The position numbers were made by a program, and so were the translations under genes. Positions 19,398 to 31,179 of a DNA stretch of 35,000 nucleotides are shown one piece after another; positions within the stretch are counted from its first letter, which is position 1, and every line of letters begins with the position of its first letter. The stretch spans positions 1,865,001 through 1,900,000 of the forward strand of contig JACVTC010000012.1 of the NCBI GenBank assembly GCA_016946835.1, given 5' to 3'. The notes under the pieces were generated by a model. That model searched no databases. It was not told the origin of the DNA and saw only the letters and a list, made by a program, of their open reading frames with translations. Source of the DNA: Neocallimastix lanati (nom. inval.). Taxonomy: Eukaryota > Neocallimastigomycota > Neocallimastigomycetes > Neocallimastigales > Neocallimastigaceae.

Positions 19398-20096
19398 ATG
19401 TTCAATAGAAATTTATATTTTTTAGTTTATATTACTTTACTTTTTGCCACCATTTATGGTAAAATTATGACAAAGGATGAAGTATTAAAAATTAAACCAG
19501 ATGATTATGCTGACAAAAAAGATGGTCAATGTCCAGACTTTAGCAATGGCGATTTTTGGTACTTGGACCGATGTGGATTTGAATTTTACTGTGTTGATGA
19601 TAATAACTGTTATTCTTCTAAATATGAAAATTACACTCATTATGTAGACATTGCAGATTCTAATGGTGCTAGTAAGAAATATATAGCTGATATCTGTGAT
19701 CCAAAAGATAAGAGTTGTGAACTTCAAGGAGAGTGTAAGGCAGATTCTGATTGTTTATCTGGCAAATGTGAAAATAAGAAATGTGTTCCTAATGATAAAG
19801 TCAAAATTGAAAAATGCCAAGATACTTTTTATTACAACTTCTTTACTTTCAAATATAAAATAGAAATGACTTGTGGTAAGCCAGAGGGTTATACTTGCAT
19901 AATAGATAGTGGATGTGCATCAGATAATTGTTCAGATGGTTATTGTAGATTCCAAGGACGTGATCATAACTTAGTTGGAGTAGGCTCAATCATGTTGTAT
20001 GCTGGTATCATTTTGGTTCTTTTAGTAATTTGTTGTATTGGTTGTATTTGCTGCTGTTGCAGAAGTAGAAAATCAAGATCAATTAGTAATGTTTAA
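19398..20096 (+). CDS. secreted/type I membrane cysteine-rich protein, copy 2
   Basis: The 232-residue paralogue of the gene at 14067 has the same signal peptide, the same two C-x5-C-x4-C-x4-C modules, the C-terminal membrane span and the RSRKSRSISNV tail. The start at 19398 is chosen over the upstream in-frame ATG at 19290 because it matches copy 1, and the extra residues would be translated poly(A) leader. Differences cluster in two short patches (GDFWYLDR versus GSYSYLDR; YNFFTFKYK versus YKELTFTSK) and next to the membrane span; the first patch also removes one N-glycosylation sequon. The signal peptide and cysteines are unchanged, so the copy appears to be under constraint. Confidence 0.85.
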   Translation: MFNRNLYFLVYITLLFATIYGKIMTKDEVLKIKPDDYADKKDGQCPDFSNGDFWYLDRCGFEFYCVDDNNCYSSKYENYTHYVDIADSNGASKKYIADICDPKDKSCELQGECKADSDCLSGKCENKKCVPNDKVKIEKCQDTFYYNFFTFKYKIEMTCGKPEGYTCIIDSGCASDNCSDGYCRFQGRDHNLVGVGSIMLYAGIILVLLVICCIGCICCCCRSRKSRSISNV

Positions 20097-20639
20097 GTAA
20101 CAAAATTTTGAATATATATGTTAAAATGATATTTTATATAAATTTATTGACTCTTAAAATTATATAAAATATTAAAACAAATATATATAAATAAAAATAA
20201 TTTCAAAAAGAACAAAAAAATACAAATAATAATAATTAATAATTGAATAAAAAAGAAAGTAAAAAAAAAAAGAAAAAGTGAAATAAAAAAAAATTAATAT
20301 ATTTCAAAATAAAATACTAAACGAAGTTTATTTTCATTAAAGAATTAGAACGTTATAAAAAATCAAATAAAAAAAAAAAAAATCAAAAAACAAAGCAAAT
20401 TTTTATAAAATTTTTTATGCTATTTGTTTTTAGTGTTTTTATTATTATTATTTTTTTCTATTTAGTCTTAATATTTATTGTTGTTTAAATTAAATATGTG
20501 TAACTATTATTACTTATAAAAATCATTAATTGTTAATTACTGTCCCTTGGTTGGTATTTTATTAATTTTTAAAAAATCAATATATATCCCCTTTTTTTTT
20601 TTTTTTTATTATTTTTTTTTTTTACAATAATATATTTAT

Positions 20640-20960
20640 ATTTAAGTATATATATATTTTTTTATACGATAAAGTTAGAATATTGGTTACACAAATGAAT
20701 GTATTAAATATATTAATTTATTATATTTTTATTTTTTTTTTTTTTTTCTGAATTTTTATATTTATATTTTTTAATATTTATATTTTTTAATACTTATATT
20801 TTTATTATTTATTATATTTCAATTATATATAAATATAATATATTTATTTAAAGAATAAAGTATTATATTAATTATAATAAAATATAATATATAACAAACG
20901 ATTATGAAAATTAGGGTATATTTATAGATAGATATATAAAGTGGATTATTTTATCTCAGG
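20640..20960 (+). repeat. duplicated block, partial third copy without gene
   Basis: TTTTTTTATACGATAAAGTTAGAATA..GTTACACAAAT through ACAAACGATTATGAAAATTAGGGTATATTTATA repeats the upstream part of copy 2 (18725-19100). No cysteine-rich gene follows, so the tandem array is cut off here. Confidence 0.7.
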
Positions 20961-21927
20961 TAGGGTCTTTTGAATTAATCTATTTTGTTTATACATTTGA
21001 TAAAGTACAAAGTTCAGGTTCGTATCTTTTAAGGTTTGTTCTTTTAAATGGGGGTTATAATTTATATGTTTTATAAAATTTTATTTTATTTAAATTTTAT
21101 TTATTTAGAAGAATTATATTTACTTATCATTATTTACAATATTAACTAACATTTATTCCTAAAATTAATATTTATTTTCATATCTTGATCTCAAGAATTA
21201 CTATCTTCTACTATTTCTTATTCTTGGACAGAGAACAAAAACTATTTCTAAGTATTTTTCTCTTTTATAATTATTTATAATAATAAAGTTTTCCAATATT
21301 AACTTTCATTAATGGTTAAATTAAATAATAAAAATATATGAATTGATTTCTAATATATATACAATAAAAACTAGATTAATACATAAATTTATGCTTTTAC
21401 TACATTTATTAATTAACATAAATTTATTATTAATTAGAGTTTTTATTTCATATTATTGTTATTATATTGTTATTATGTATTTTATTTTTTATTTTTCATT
21501 TAAATCATAGAATTTTATTATTATTATAAATTAAATAAAGTTATTCTTTAAGTCTAAAAAAAAAAAAAAAAAAAATTTAATTTTTTCATTTTTTGTATTT
21601 TTATTACATTATTATATATAAACAAATATTTTAAAAGAGAAATTTTTAAAAGTATGAAGTTGTAATAATCAAAAATTATTTATATAGTTTAGCTAATTTA
21701 TATAATTTAAAGATTAAATATATATATATAAATATATAAACACTTGAATGTTTCATAATTATATATTTATAAATATTTTAATTTTATTGAAAAATTAATA
21801 ATTTTAAATTATATTGATAAGATATGATTTATTAAAATCAGATATATATTATATTTTTTTTTTATCGATTAAATTTTAAATTTTATTATATTATTTTATA
21901 TATGTTATTAGTTATATATATTTATAG

Positions 21928-21958
<31 letters not shown>

Positions 21959-22370
21959 AATTTTTTTATAATATTATTATATATTATTAAATTTATATTA
22001 TATAAAATAGTTTTATAAAATATTTGGTTTATTTAATGATTATTTAAAATTTTATATTTAATATTAAAGATTACGATAATTATATGATTATTTTTTTAAT
22101 ATTTCAGATATTAATATATAATATATATATTATTATATATAAGGATGATAGTATTAATACTGCTCATTTGTCAAATTTAAATATATATATATATTATTTT
22201 TATTTTTATTTTTATTTTTTTTTTTTAATTTCTATGATCATTATATATATATATATATATATTTATTTTTGTTTTTATTATTTTTTTTATTTTTATTTTA
22301 TTTTATTTTTATTTTATTTTATTTTTATTTTTATTTTATTTTATTTTTTTTTTATTTGTAAAATTATTCT
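20961..22370. other. AT-rich spacer
   Basis: No gene is seen. A weakly tRNA-like stretch lies at 20944-21030 (see findings). A/T runs and (TA)n tracts are frequent. From about 22190 a TTTTA-rich tract runs up to the 3' end of the minus-strand gene. Confidence 0.75.
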
Positions 22371-24591
22371 TTATTCTATACTGAAGGAATCATCAAATGG
22401 AGATTGATGACGTTGAATAGGATCTTCTATGATATTTGATTTCATGTTGAAAATATTACTAATTGAATTAGTTTTATTGGAATTATTACTGGAATTAAGT
22501 TGAGGGGAATAAGGGGAGGAGGAGGAGGAATTAGTCATAGAGGAATAACTACCTTTACGTCCTCCATAGTTTAGAGGTGAAACACTGTAGTTATTGTCAG
22601 CAATATTTTCTCGTTTAAAAATATTATTCATTTTTGGAGGTGGATAGTAGGTATAAGGTTTTGCGGGGCTGGAATGATTACTTTGATAGGAAGCGTCAGA
22701 AAGAGCAGGAGAAGAAACGTTTGCTGATATTGTTGAGGAAGGAATTGATGATTTACCCCGTTTACCATAATATTTATCATAATTATATTGAGAGGATATT
22801 TGATAACTATCAGAAAAGGGTGATTGAGTTCTTTCTATAGGATCTGACCTTCTACTATCTAGACGAGTAGGAATAGGGAGAACAGTATTTACTGTAGTTG
22901 TAGTACTGTCATGTGAGAAGTGAGAATTTGCAGAATAGATAGTTTCTTGTTGCTGTTGTTGTTGTTGTTGCAACTGAGATTGAGGATGTGAAATATTTTC
23001 TTTTCCTGTATAGGTAGGTGGTAAGGTAGTAGATTGAATATCATTTTGTTCATTATTATATTGTTGCATGGATCTCATAAAGATATTCATAGCTTTTTGA
23101 CTTACTTTATCATGATCATTATCTTCTTCGTTAGGTATTGATTCAGATACAGATTCCATTTCTAATTCAGCTGGTTTTATTGAAGGGGTATTAACTTCTG
23201 AAGATGGATTACTTTCGTGATATTGTTGATAGGATCTCATAAAGATATTCATAGCTTTTTGACTTAATTTATCATGATCATTATCTTCTTCGTTAGGTAC
23301 TGATTCAGATACAGATTCCATTTCTAATTCAGCTGGCTTTATTGAAGGGGTAGTAACTTCTGATGATGGATTACTTTCGTGATATTGTTGATAGGATCGC
23401 ATAAAGATATTCATAGCTTTTTGACTTAATTTATCATGATCATTATCTTTTTCGGAAGGTACTGATTCAGATACAGATTCCATTTCTAATTCAGCTGGTT
23501 TTATTGAAGGGGTATTAACTTCTGAAGATGGATTACTTTCGTGATATTGTTGATAGGATCGCATAAAGATATTCATTGCCTTTTGACTTAATTTATCATG
23601 ATCTCTATCTTCTTCAACAAGAGATGAAGAGGATAATTTTTCTTCTATTGCTGGAGGAGCTGATTGAGGTTTTTGAACATTTAGATTATTTTCATTATAT
23701 TGTTGATAAGATTTCATTAACATATCCATAGCTTTTTGACTTAAACCTTCATGATCTTTATCCGTCATTTCATTCTCTTCTTCTTCTTCTTTATCTTTAT
23801 CTGTATCTAAAGCTTCTTTTTCTTTTGTTAACAATTCTTCCTTGTTGTCATCATCTTCTGATTTTGATTTTGATTTTGATTTTATTTGATTTAATGGATT
23901 AACTCTTTTTCCATTTTCCTTTTTCTTTTCAAAATCATCGACATTTATCGCCTCTAAGCTTACAGGTGTTAATGTTGGTGAAGAGAAATCCGTTTTTGAC
24001 TGTTTATTCTTGGATGATTTTTTCTTTTTTGATTTTTCCTTGTTAGTTATGGAAGCATTTGCATTAAGTGCTGGAAGATTATCATTACTGTGAATAGGGG
24101 TGAGTATAGATACATCTAAAACTGAATTAAATGAATTTAAGATACGTTTGGCAATATTTGAGAGGGTTACTAACTTTGCATGTTGAATTTTATTAGAATA
24201 ACAAGTATCTTCGCTTCGATGGCTTACAACATATAATAATTTCACGATATCACGATATCTATATGGCATATTGTAATTTATAGTATATTGAATTAACCTT
24301 TCTAATAATATTAAGTAACCTTTTTGAAGCTATTATAATATTATTTTATTATTAAATAAATTAAATAACATTAATATTAATTTCATATATAATTATTTTT
24401 AATAAATAAATAATTATATTTAAATGCTTATTTAATTCACATGAGTATGCTCATCTGTTAAATTCCATAATTCTCTAAGTGTAACATCTAATAAAACTGG
24501 TATATCATTTGTGTAAAAGAATTTATCCAATGAAGAGGTTGAAAATATTAAATCTAGAAATTTTAAAATATAGAGTTTGACAGAAAAATCG

Positions 24592-24646
<55 letters not shown>

Positions 24647-25529
24647 TATATATATATATATTATTATTATTATTATTATTATTATTTTCATATGTATCTA
24701 TTTAATATTATTATAATTATTATAATTTTTATTTTATTTAATTTAAAATTTTTGATTTACCTGTTCTGTTTAATATGAAAATTAAATTTTCACTTAAAGT
24801 TTTACTGTTATTAATTCTTTTTTCTAATACAGTGAGAATATTATTAGATTTAATAGTATTATTTTTATCATTTTTATTTTTTATTTTATTTTCAATTTGA
24901 TTACTAAGTACCACCTTATTATATAAATTTAAATTTATTATAATTATATACAAATATAAAGATAGAAAAAATAAAAAATTATTTTATATGTTTTATAAAA
25001 TTATTTAAAAGATATATTTATTATTTATTTATTTTTATATTAATTTATCATTTAATTGATATAGTTATTACTAAAAACTCAATGATAGAATAATTGACAG
25101 CTTCATCATGATAATTTCTTGTATGTTCTATAAATTCTAATAAAGTATTAATTACTTGTTCATCAAATAGCTCTAAGTAAGTTTGAATTATTTATATGTA
25201 ATAATTAAAGTATTAGAAAAAAAAAAAAAAAAGAAAAGAAAAAAGAAAACATGATGATAATATAAAATATGATAACCATTTATATAATTATTAACATTAA
25301 TAAATGTTATTAAGGATTTAAATGATAAAATAATTTATGAATTATAATTATAATAAATATGATTATAGTTTATATATATATATTTTAAGAACTATTTAAA
25401 TATTAATATATATTATTGTACCTAAATCTTTGTTACATAATTTATGTAAATGTCCTATTTTATAGCAAATTCTCAATATAGATTGATATGTGACTTCATC
25501 TTTTAAGTTGACATATTCCATATTAATTA

Positions 25530-25560
<31 letters not shown>

Positions 25561-26647
25561 TAAAAATAATATAATAATGTAATAAAATAATGATAATATA
25601 TATATATATATATATTAAAATGTTACATTATTATAAAATAAAAACATACATATATTTAAAATAATATTAATATGTATAGTAAAATGAAATTATCAAAGAG
25701 GCAGTCAATTTTATTAGTCATTGAAATTACTTTCGTGAATAGATGTTTGATTCAATTCATTGACAAATTTATTTAATATATTTTCAAATAATAAACGTGT
25801 ATAAAGATAAGGGTAAAGTTGACCGGAATAATAAATCAAATAATATATAATCCACATTTGATTTTTATCATTCTATTGCAATAACATTTATAACATTTAT
25901 AATAATTATGATGTTTACACATGCACATATTTTTATGTATATATATATATAATTAAAAAGTTATGGTTAATAATAATAAAAAAATTCATTTATTATTTTA
26001 AAATATAATATAATAATAAAATCAATTAATAATAATATAATATTATATAGTATAACAATGACATTATGGGTATTAAATAGTGACTATTTACTTCTGAAGC
26101 TTTATTTAGTAATTGGTCATTTATTTTTGAAATGCTTGAAAAAATTTTATCTTTTCCTAAGAAGGTATAACAAACTTCTCTTATACATTTTTCATTGCTA
26201 ATTACTAATTTAATATTATTACATATATTAAATATTAATATATTAATTAATAATTAATTCCTTTATTATTTTTACGGAGTAAATCTTATGGTACCTTCTT
26301 TATTTTCATTGACTTTAGTAATAAAAAAATTTAAGCAATCATCAACTTTTAATTGTCCTAATTCAACCTCAAGTTCTGAATAAAACATATTATTTTGAGT
26401 ATATAATAAATAATAAATAATAATAAAAATAATAAAAATTATTATTAGTAATTATTTAATTATTATTTTTTATTAAATAAATTTCAGAGTTAAAAATTGA
26501 ATTTTAAATTTCATTGAATATTTTTATTTTTGTATAATTTGAAAATGTTGAATGTAACTTTTTACTTTATTTATTTATTTACTTAAAATTATATAAATTT
26601 TAATTATTACCATTTAAAAATTTTATGAAATTTGGATTTTCCTGCAT
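22371..26647 (-). CDS. LDB17: Ldb17/Dip1/SPIN90-family actin regulator, nine exons
   Basis: Exons (minus strand): 26647-26611, 26375-26295, 26204-26092, 25872-25731, 25499-25422, 25172-25072, 24914-24761, 24592-24441, 24329-22371. All junctions are GT..AG and in phase, giving 938 residues. Start MQENPNFIKFLNELE. Residues ~75-330 match the SPIN90/Ldb17 leucine-rich domain: VTYQSILRICYKIG, ELFDEQVINTLLEF, NYSIIEFLVVLSNQ, FFYTNDIPVLLDVTLRELWN (260-279), then PYRYRDIVKLL (308-318). Family members bind and activate Arp2/3 complex to seed actin at endocytic sites. Yeast and fission-yeast members are far shorter. The extra ~600-residue tail is Lys/Ser-rich and carries five SQKAM repeats, a Gln run and two SPF motifs. 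The fifth acceptor and the eighth donor (GTGAAT) are the least certain junctions. Confidence 0.85.
23045..23765 (-). repeat. five-fold 54-residue repeat in the actin-regulator tail
   Basis: The core DHDKLSQKAMNIFMRSYQQY recurs with Ser at residues 483, 534, 588, 642 and 696. Repeats 2-4 also share the linker (PSSEVxTPSIKPAELEMES) almost exactly, so they arose by recent duplication; 1 and 5 are diverged. The core looks like an amphipathic helix joined by acidic linkers. Confidence 0.85.
24593..24640 (-). other. 46-nt homopolymer at a splice acceptor
   Basis: In the sense of the actin-regulator gene, intron 7 ends with 46 consecutive A followed by the G of the acceptor AG, directly before exon 8. 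A poly(A) tract thus occupies the place of the usual polypyrimidine tract. Confidence 0.8.
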
Positions 26648-27947
26648 TTCTTATTAATTGTTTATATTAATTTGAATTTGAATATATGCTAAGAAGAAAT
26701 TATATAAAATTTTTAAAAGAATTTAAAATAAAATATTATAGTAAAATTATTTAACCTAATATATTATATATATATATATATAAATTATATAGAAGAAAAA
26801 GGAAAGTAAAAAAAAAAAAATAGCCACATAAAATTATAACATAATTAGATTAAAAAAAAAAGAAAGAAATACAACGTTAAAAAGTGATTTTATAATGATT
26901 TCTATCAAATTATATTCTATTTTATTTAAAAGTAATAATAATTATCATAGGCTATAATAAAAGGCTAAAATAAAAATAAAAGAAATAAAATAAATAAAAT
27001 TCATAAAATTAATAAAAAAGATAAAATTAAATTGATATTAATGTTGGTATTGGTATTGGTATTGGTATTACTAAATTATATATTTATTTTAATTTATATA
27101 ATTAATTCATTAGTTATTAATTATTAATATATATTTTTATATTTTCTTTCTATAAACAAAATCATTAAATTTATTTTAAAATTTATTATTTTATTATTAA
27201 ATTTATTATTATTTATTAGTATTATTTATTATTAAAATAAAAAATCATTTTTTTTTTAAATTTCAATTTAATATTTAATAATTATATAATAATATAATAT
27301 AATATATAAAAAATTTATTTAATTTTAATTTTGTTTATGTTTAAATAATTATAATATTTAATGTTTGATTTATTGGGTCATTAAAAAATTATTTAAATAA
27401 TTAATGAATAGTAGAAGAATTCTTTTAATATTAAAGTTAACCAATAACATTAAGGATCAGATAAAAAATAAAATAATAATTAATGAATGAATAAATAAAT
27501 GAATGAATAAATAAATGAATGAATAAATAAATGAATAAATGAATAAATAATAATAATAATAATATATTTTTAATAATAATATTTTTATTTAATAATAATA
27601 ATATTTTTATTTAATAATAATAATATTTTTATTTAGTAATAATATTTTTTTAATAATAAATAATAATACTTTTTTTAATAATAATACTTCTTATCTTAAT
27701 AATATATTTTTTTTTAAAGAAAAAAAAAATAAAAATCAAAAATTTAATAATTTAAAATTATTAAAAAGATATATATAAACAAATGAATAAAAATTATATT
27801 ATTTTATATTATGTGTTGTAGTAATTTCAGTAATTTTCATTCATTTTTATTAAATACTAAATAATTTATAAACTTAAAATTTATATCAAATATAATTGTC
27901 TCCAATTCAATAATCAGCAATAATAAATAATAATATGAAATAATTAC

Positions 27948-28005
<58 letters not shown>
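26648..28005. other. AT-rich spacer with microsatellites
   Basis: This is the upstream region of the actin-regulator gene. It holds a TTGGTA hexanucleotide repeat (27041-27069), a GAATAAATAAAT-type tandem (27480-27550), about four copies of a ~21-bp AATAATAATATTTTTATTT unit (27550-27660) and an (AAAT)n array (27950-28005). No gene is supported. Confidence 0.8.
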
Positions 28006-28009
<4 letters not shown>

Positions 28010-28260
28010 TTTTTTTTTTTTATTAGCCGCAATTATTGCGAACTTTAATCTTTATTTATTTATTCTTATGAAAAATACAGGAATACTTATAATTTTAATA
28101 AAAAATAAAAAAACACAGAATTAATAAAATAAATAAATATTATTTGTCCAATTTGAACATAATAATAAAGAAATAGTAACGTGAAATATAATGCAATAAT
28201 CAAAAATAATTGTATATATAAATTTAGAAAAAAGTTCATAGGCAACGAACCTCACCTCCT
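28006..28260 (-). repeat. trailer of the broken gene, duplicated at 32733-32935
   Basis: On the minus strand, GGTGAGGTTCGTTGCCTATGA, then ATTATGTTCAAATTGGACAA and ATAATTGCGGCT followed by an A run, match the plus strand at 32739-32935 in the same order. The A run (about 28018-28006) adjoins an (AAAT)n array, as is common at the 3' ends of retroposed copies. Confidence 0.75.
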
Positions 28261-28790
28261 TATGGATTAGGGTTTGAATTGACTATCTGAAAGAAATTAT
28301 GGTCTTCTCCTTCAGAGGCATTGGCCCTGCTAGCCTGTCTTACTGCATTTTCAGCGTTGACGCTCCTGGTTAGTTTGCGCTTATACTTTCGGAATAGTAA
28401 CCCTTGCCGAGTACTAGCTTGAGGCATAATTTTTGTAAAGAGAGCCGCAGATCGCACCAAGAATGGCGTTTTTGAATAATCACCAGAAATGCATTTGGTT
28501 CTTAAACAAAATATTCCATTCCTTTTATAATTTAAATCTATTATATCTGCATCCCTTCCATCAAGAAGAAAATTATATAATCAGTACCACGTCACATATA
28601 TATTTACACTCATTATTCAGAAAATTACTTAAATTACCACGATATTCACCAATTGAACTATTCACTAAATTAGAAGTAACGATATTATAATTTTCATTAT
28701 CACTAATATTAGTATTTCTATTTTCACTATCACTATTTCTACTATTATTAACAATATTATTTCTATTGTAAATATTATTAAATAAATAAT
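28261..28790 (-). pseudogene. broken gene or retrosequence, unidentified
   Basis: On the minus strand an Asn/Ser-rich segment (NSDSENRNTNISDNENYN) leads to a normal-looking stretch (NSSIGEYRGNLSNFLNNECK, YICDVVL). After a one-base frameshift near 28580 a frame of about 100 codons continues: LLDGRDADIIDLNYKRNG, CLRTKCISGDYSKTPFLV, RQGLLFRKYKRKLTRSVNAE, ending QIVNSNPNP-stop at 28260. The short ATG-initiated frame 28460-28260 is only the end of it. The last part and the trailer recur at 32620. The family is not recognised. It could be the 3' end of a retrotransposon or a decayed duplicated gene. Confidence 0.45.
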
Positions 28791-29535
28791 AATAAATAAA
28801 AAAATAATAAAGAATATATAATTATTTTCTAGTTTAATATTATTGAAATTCACTTTTTATTAAAGTGAGTTTTAATAGATTAAAATTTATAAAAAAAAAA
28901 ACCATTCATATACTTTAATTATATAAAATATAAAATACTACATAATATATATGTGATTAATACAATAAAAAAAACTTTATTTTTATTTATTTATTTATAT
29001 ATATATATTTTTTTTTAAAACCATTAAATATTAAATTTAAATGTAAAAATGACACACACATATATATATATTTGTTTTAAATAATTAAATTTTTATTTAT
29101 TTTATTTTATTTATATTTTATTTTATATGCATATGTATATATTATTTATTATTTATTAGTATAATTAATTTTTCTTTTTTTTTTTTTAATTTATTTTTTT
29201 TTTTTTCTTACTTACTTTTTTTTTTTTTTATTACAATTACTATAATTGAATTTTGTAAAATATTATTAACTTTAAATGAGATTATTTTTTTGTGGCTTTA
29301 AATATTTTTTTTTATTATTTTAAATTAAAAATACTTTTTTTTTTTATAAAAATATCTAACGTTTATTCGTATTTGTAGAGTTGATTTTTTTTTTTTTTTT
29401 TTAATTTTTTAAATTCATTTATAATTAATCTTTTATGATTTTATGAATGAAGATTTGTTATATTTTGTTTTAAAAAATTACTTTAATGATGTAACTGAAT
29501 AAAAGAAAAAAAAAAAAAGAAAAAAATTAATTTAT
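28791..29535. other. AT-rich spacer downstream of HIS1
   Basis: No gene is seen; T runs and (TA)n tracts dominate. Confidence 0.8.
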
Positions 29536-30205
29536 TTAAGTACGACAATTATCAATGTTGAAAACAATAATATCAGTGGCACCAATAGCTTCTAATTTAT
29601 CCATAATATCAGCACATTCCTTCTTAACAACCATAACACTGACAGAAACCCAGGCATCGTCTTCAAGTGGACTAATGGTTGGGTTCTTACGTCCTGGAGT
29701 AATTTTAATAGCCTTTGGTAAATCAGATCTCTTAACATTATAAGTACAGTAAACATACTTTGAAGCAGCAATGACACCTTGAATTCTACTCTTAATTTTA
29801 TCAATGAATTCTTGTTGTTGACTCTTTGGATTAGAAATAAGAACAGCTTGAGTACTTAAAATGTTGTAAATACGAGTAAGACCAGCAGCTCTCATAGTTT
29901 CACCGGATTCTTTTTAATTTTAATGTTTATTTTTAAAGGAAAATTAATTTATAATAATAATAATAGAGTTAATTAAATTATTAATTATATATCATTTGAT
30001 TTTATTTAAATCTTTAGTAGAATAATAAACTTTTTTATTATTATTTTTTTTTAAATATTAAAATAATATGACTGGTTTCATATATTTTATTTATAAATAT
30101 TATTATTATTATTATTTTACTAATATCAATATAATTTATTATTTTATTAATTTTTTGTGTTATTATCATAATTTATAAATATCTATAATTTTGATTTACA
30201 AAAAG

Positions 30206-30236
<31 letters not shown>

Positions 30237-31112
30237 TTTTTTTAAATTTACTATTATCATTATATACAATTATTTTTTTTCCTTTTAATTTTTATTTCTT
30301 TTCCATTTATGTCTAATATATTATTAACAAAAAACTATATAATAATTACGTAATATTTATTTATAATAAAACTTACCAACAAGATCGACTATTTTAATTT
30401 TTTATTTTTATTTTTTTCGTAAAAAAATTTATATACATAAATATAATATAAAAGAAAAGATTAGTTTTATCTTTTATATTTTTAATGTAAATTTATCATT
30501 ATTTTTAAAGAGAGACAATAATTATAACATAATTGAAATTGAAATACAAAATTTTATTTCTATTTTTTCTATTTTTTTATTTCGTTTATACTTACCAATA
30601 CCATCAGCAAGACCCATAGTACAGGAAGCTTCGACAGAACCAGAAATGTAGGAAATAGAAGTTGGGTTTTCTGGCTTTAATTCTTCATCGAGTTTTCTAA
30701 AGAATTGTTCAGATAAGTGAGTGAAACTAGTAACAATTCTCTTACCAACAAGTTCCTTTGGATCCTTAATACCAGAAGCAATTGGAACTTGTACACACAA
30801 GTCGCATTTACCAAAACCAAGTTCAACTAATTGGTTAACCTTAACATTACTCTCAGCAATCATATCTTGACCTGTAATACCTAAATCAATACTACCTTCA
30901 GCAACAAACTTTGGAATATCAGCAGCTGGAAGGAAAACTAAAGCAAGTGGTAAATTGGTCGAAAGAGCAATATCTAAACGGTTAGTTCTGTAATATTGAA
31001 TGTTAGCACCTTCAAGAAGTTGTTGGCATTTTTGGTATAATCTTCCCTTCTTTGGAATAGCGAAAAGTAATCTACCTTCTAAATCATTAACATCGATATT
31101 AACGTTAGTCAT
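29536..31112 (-). CDS. HIS1: ATP phosphoribosyltransferase, three exons with a 12-nt microexon
   Basis: Exons (minus strand): 31112-30596, 30388-30377 and 29909-29536, joining in phase to 300 residues, close to yeast His1 (297). The enzyme condenses ATP with PRPP to phosphoribosyl-ATP, the first and feedback-controlled step of histidine synthesis. Exon 1 encodes the catalytic lobes (LFAIPKKGRL, GSIDLGITGQD at 73-83, SGSVEASCTMGLADGI). The 12-nt exon supplies VDLV (173-176) of the PRPP-binding motif, completed by ESGETMRAAGL in exon 3. Exon 3 also encodes the C-terminal regulatory domain (KITPGRKNPTISPL ... IVFNIDNCRT). Donors are GTAAGT. The start fits the family and has a 42-nt A run 23 nt upstream in the sense strand. 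This is the long, two-domain form, which needs no HisZ. Confidence 0.95.
30377..30388 (-). other. HIS1: HIS1 microexon
   Basis: TCGATCTTGTTG is flanked by an AG acceptor (30390-30389) and a consensus GTAAGT donor (30376-30371). It supplies four residues that are invariant in position in the family; without it the PRPP motif would lack them, though the frame would be kept. Confidence 0.9.
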
Positions 31113-31132
31113 TTTGTCTTATATTTTAATTA

Positions 31133-31134
<2 letters not shown>

Positions 31135-31176
<42 letters not shown>
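31135..31176. repeat. 42-nt T run upstream of HIS1
   Basis: Read in the HIS1 sense it is poly(A) beginning 23 nt before the start codon. A-rich leaders also precede the cysteine-rich and ankyrin genes, so such tracts may form the open promoter region; this is inference. Confidence 0.7.
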
Positions 31177-31177
<1 letters not shown>

Positions 31178-31179
31178 GT

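Noticed and set aside
22084-22407. Plus-strand 107-codon hydrophobic frame
   Set aside because: It is low-complexity translation of TTTTA repeats downstream of the minus-strand actin-regulator gene.
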